A stretch of DNA of 6,715 bases from assembly GCA_003133265.1 (NCBI GenBank), contig PKWQ01000357.1, forward strand, positions 1 to 6,715, given 5' to 3'. The notes beneath the pieces were generated by a model, which was given only the letters and a program-made list of their open reading frames with translations, did not search any database and was not told where the DNA came from. Source of the stretch: Acetobacteraceae bacterium. Lineage in GTDB: Bacteria; Pseudomonadota; Alphaproteobacteria; Acetobacterales; Acetobacteraceae. Within the stretch, counting starts at the first letter, position 1. Each line of letters begins with the position of its first letter. Positions 6,491 to 6,715 of this stretch are shown one piece after another. A program made the position numbers and the translations under genes.

Positions 6491-6520
6491 GGGCGAGCGG
6501 CAATGAGTTTCCGCTCGCCC
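6491..6520 (+). repeat. Perfect 10-bp inverted repeat spanning the glycosyltransferase start codon
   Basis: GGGCGAGCGG (6491-6500) and CCGCTCGCCC (6511-6520) are perfect reverse complements around a 10-base loop. Nine of the ten pairs are G-C. It begins 7 bases after the stop codon of the FAH-family gene, so in RNA it would fold at the end of the operon. No T-run follows, so it is not a classical intrinsic terminator. The likely ribosome binding site of the next gene (GAGCGG, 6495-6500) lies in the left arm and its ATG (6503-6505) in the loop, so it could also limit translation. The structure is seen in the sequence; its function is inference. Confidence 0.6.
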
Positions 6521-6715
6521 GCGCGGGCGGTGCTGTGGCTGATCCTGGCCGGGACGCTGCTCCGGCTGGGGTTCGCCGCCGCGCTCGGGCTCGGGGTCGA
6601 CGAGAGCTATATGGTCGCCGCCGGGCGGGTTTTCTCCTGGGGCTATTTCGACCATCCGCCGGCGGCCTGGTGGCTGTCCTGGGCGGCGGGACAAGTATTC
6701 GGCAACGACGCGGCG
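6503..6715 (+). CDS. GT39/PMT-like membrane glycosyltransferase, N-terminal part (3' end outside window)
   Basis: Only the first 71 residues are in the window; the frame is still open at the edge. A short basic N-terminus leads into a hydrophobic helix (about residues 9-30), followed by GVDESYMVAAGR (31-42) and FDHPPAAWWLSW (49-60). This arrangement, an acidic DE pair in the first periplasmic loop and a DHPP motif before the second helix, is typical of the GT-C fold glycosyltransferases of family 39 (PMT/ArnT-like). These move sugars from polyprenyl-phosphate donors to lipid, protein or glycan acceptors at the outer face of the inner membrane. D33 and E34 would be the catalytic pair. The ATG at 6503 has a poor ribosome binding site (GAGCGG, only 2 bases away), and both lie in a hairpin. 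GTG at 6530 is a possible but unlikely alternative start. A functional link to the operon upstream is not evident. Confidence 0.8.
   Translation, partial: MSFRSPARAVLWLILAGTLLRLGFAAALGLGVDESYMVAAGRVFSWGYFDHPPAAWWLSWAAGQVFGNDAA

Noticed and set aside
6489..6506. Tiny frame ATGGGCGAGCGGCAATGA overlapping the glycosyltransferase start by ATGA, as a possible leader peptide.
   Set aside because: It has five codons, no ribosome binding site and no sign of conservation. The overlap arises from the hairpin sequence.

Overview
The window is high-GC DNA with tightly packed bacterial genes. The strong G/C preference at third codon positions, the gene types, and a Fur-like palindrome resembling the alphaproteobacterial consensus suggest an alphaproteobacterium, perhaps of the Rhodospirillales/Acetobacteraceae kind. 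That placement is inference only. There are seven protein-coding genes, two of them cut by the window edges. I see no RNA genes, insertion sequences or CRISPR arrays, and no gene-free stretch longer than about 210 bases.

Layout. (1) Positions 1-759, minus strand: an FTR1/EfeU-type iron permease whose 3' end is outside the window. (2) 760-971: a divergent promoter region. It holds a Fur-box-like palindrome in front of the permease and a possible extended -10 in front of the next gene. (3) 972-2195, plus: a 12-helix MFS transporter of unknown substrate. (4) 2221-2982, minus: a short-chain dehydrogenase/reductase (SDR) that converges on the MFS gene and lacks the usual catalytic tyrosine. (5) 2983-3063: a second divergent promoter region with a consensus -35 hexamer. 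(6) 3064-6483, plus: a tight three-gene operon of an ILVD/EDD-family sugar-acid dehydratase, an NAD-type SDR of the 2-keto-3-deoxy-sugar-acid dehydrogenase/DHRS6 type, and a fumarylacetoacetate hydrolase (FAH)-family hydrolase. (7) 6503-6715, plus: the start of a GT39/PMT-like membrane glycosyltransferase. Its start codon lies in the loop of a perfect 10-bp hairpin.

How the genes work together. The three-gene operon reads as the lower part of a non-phosphorylative sugar-acid pathway. An aldonate is dehydrated to a 2-keto-3-deoxy acid, the SDR oxidises C4 to give a 2,4-diketo-3-deoxy acid, and the FAH-fold enzyme hydrolyses that to pyruvate plus lactate (from a 6-deoxyhexonate) or glycolate (from a pentonate). 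This logic is known from bacterial L-fucose and L-rhamnose catabolism and from a pentose route in Herbaspirillum huttiense. The substrate cannot be fixed from sequence alone. The use of an ILVD/EDD dehydratase, where the L-fucose and L-rhamnose routes generally use an enolase-superfamily dehydratase, makes a pentonate such as L-arabinonate a reasonable first guess. The sugar dehydrogenase, lactonase, regulator and uptake system are not in view. The iron permease, MFS transporter and glycosyltransferase have no evident link to this pathway.
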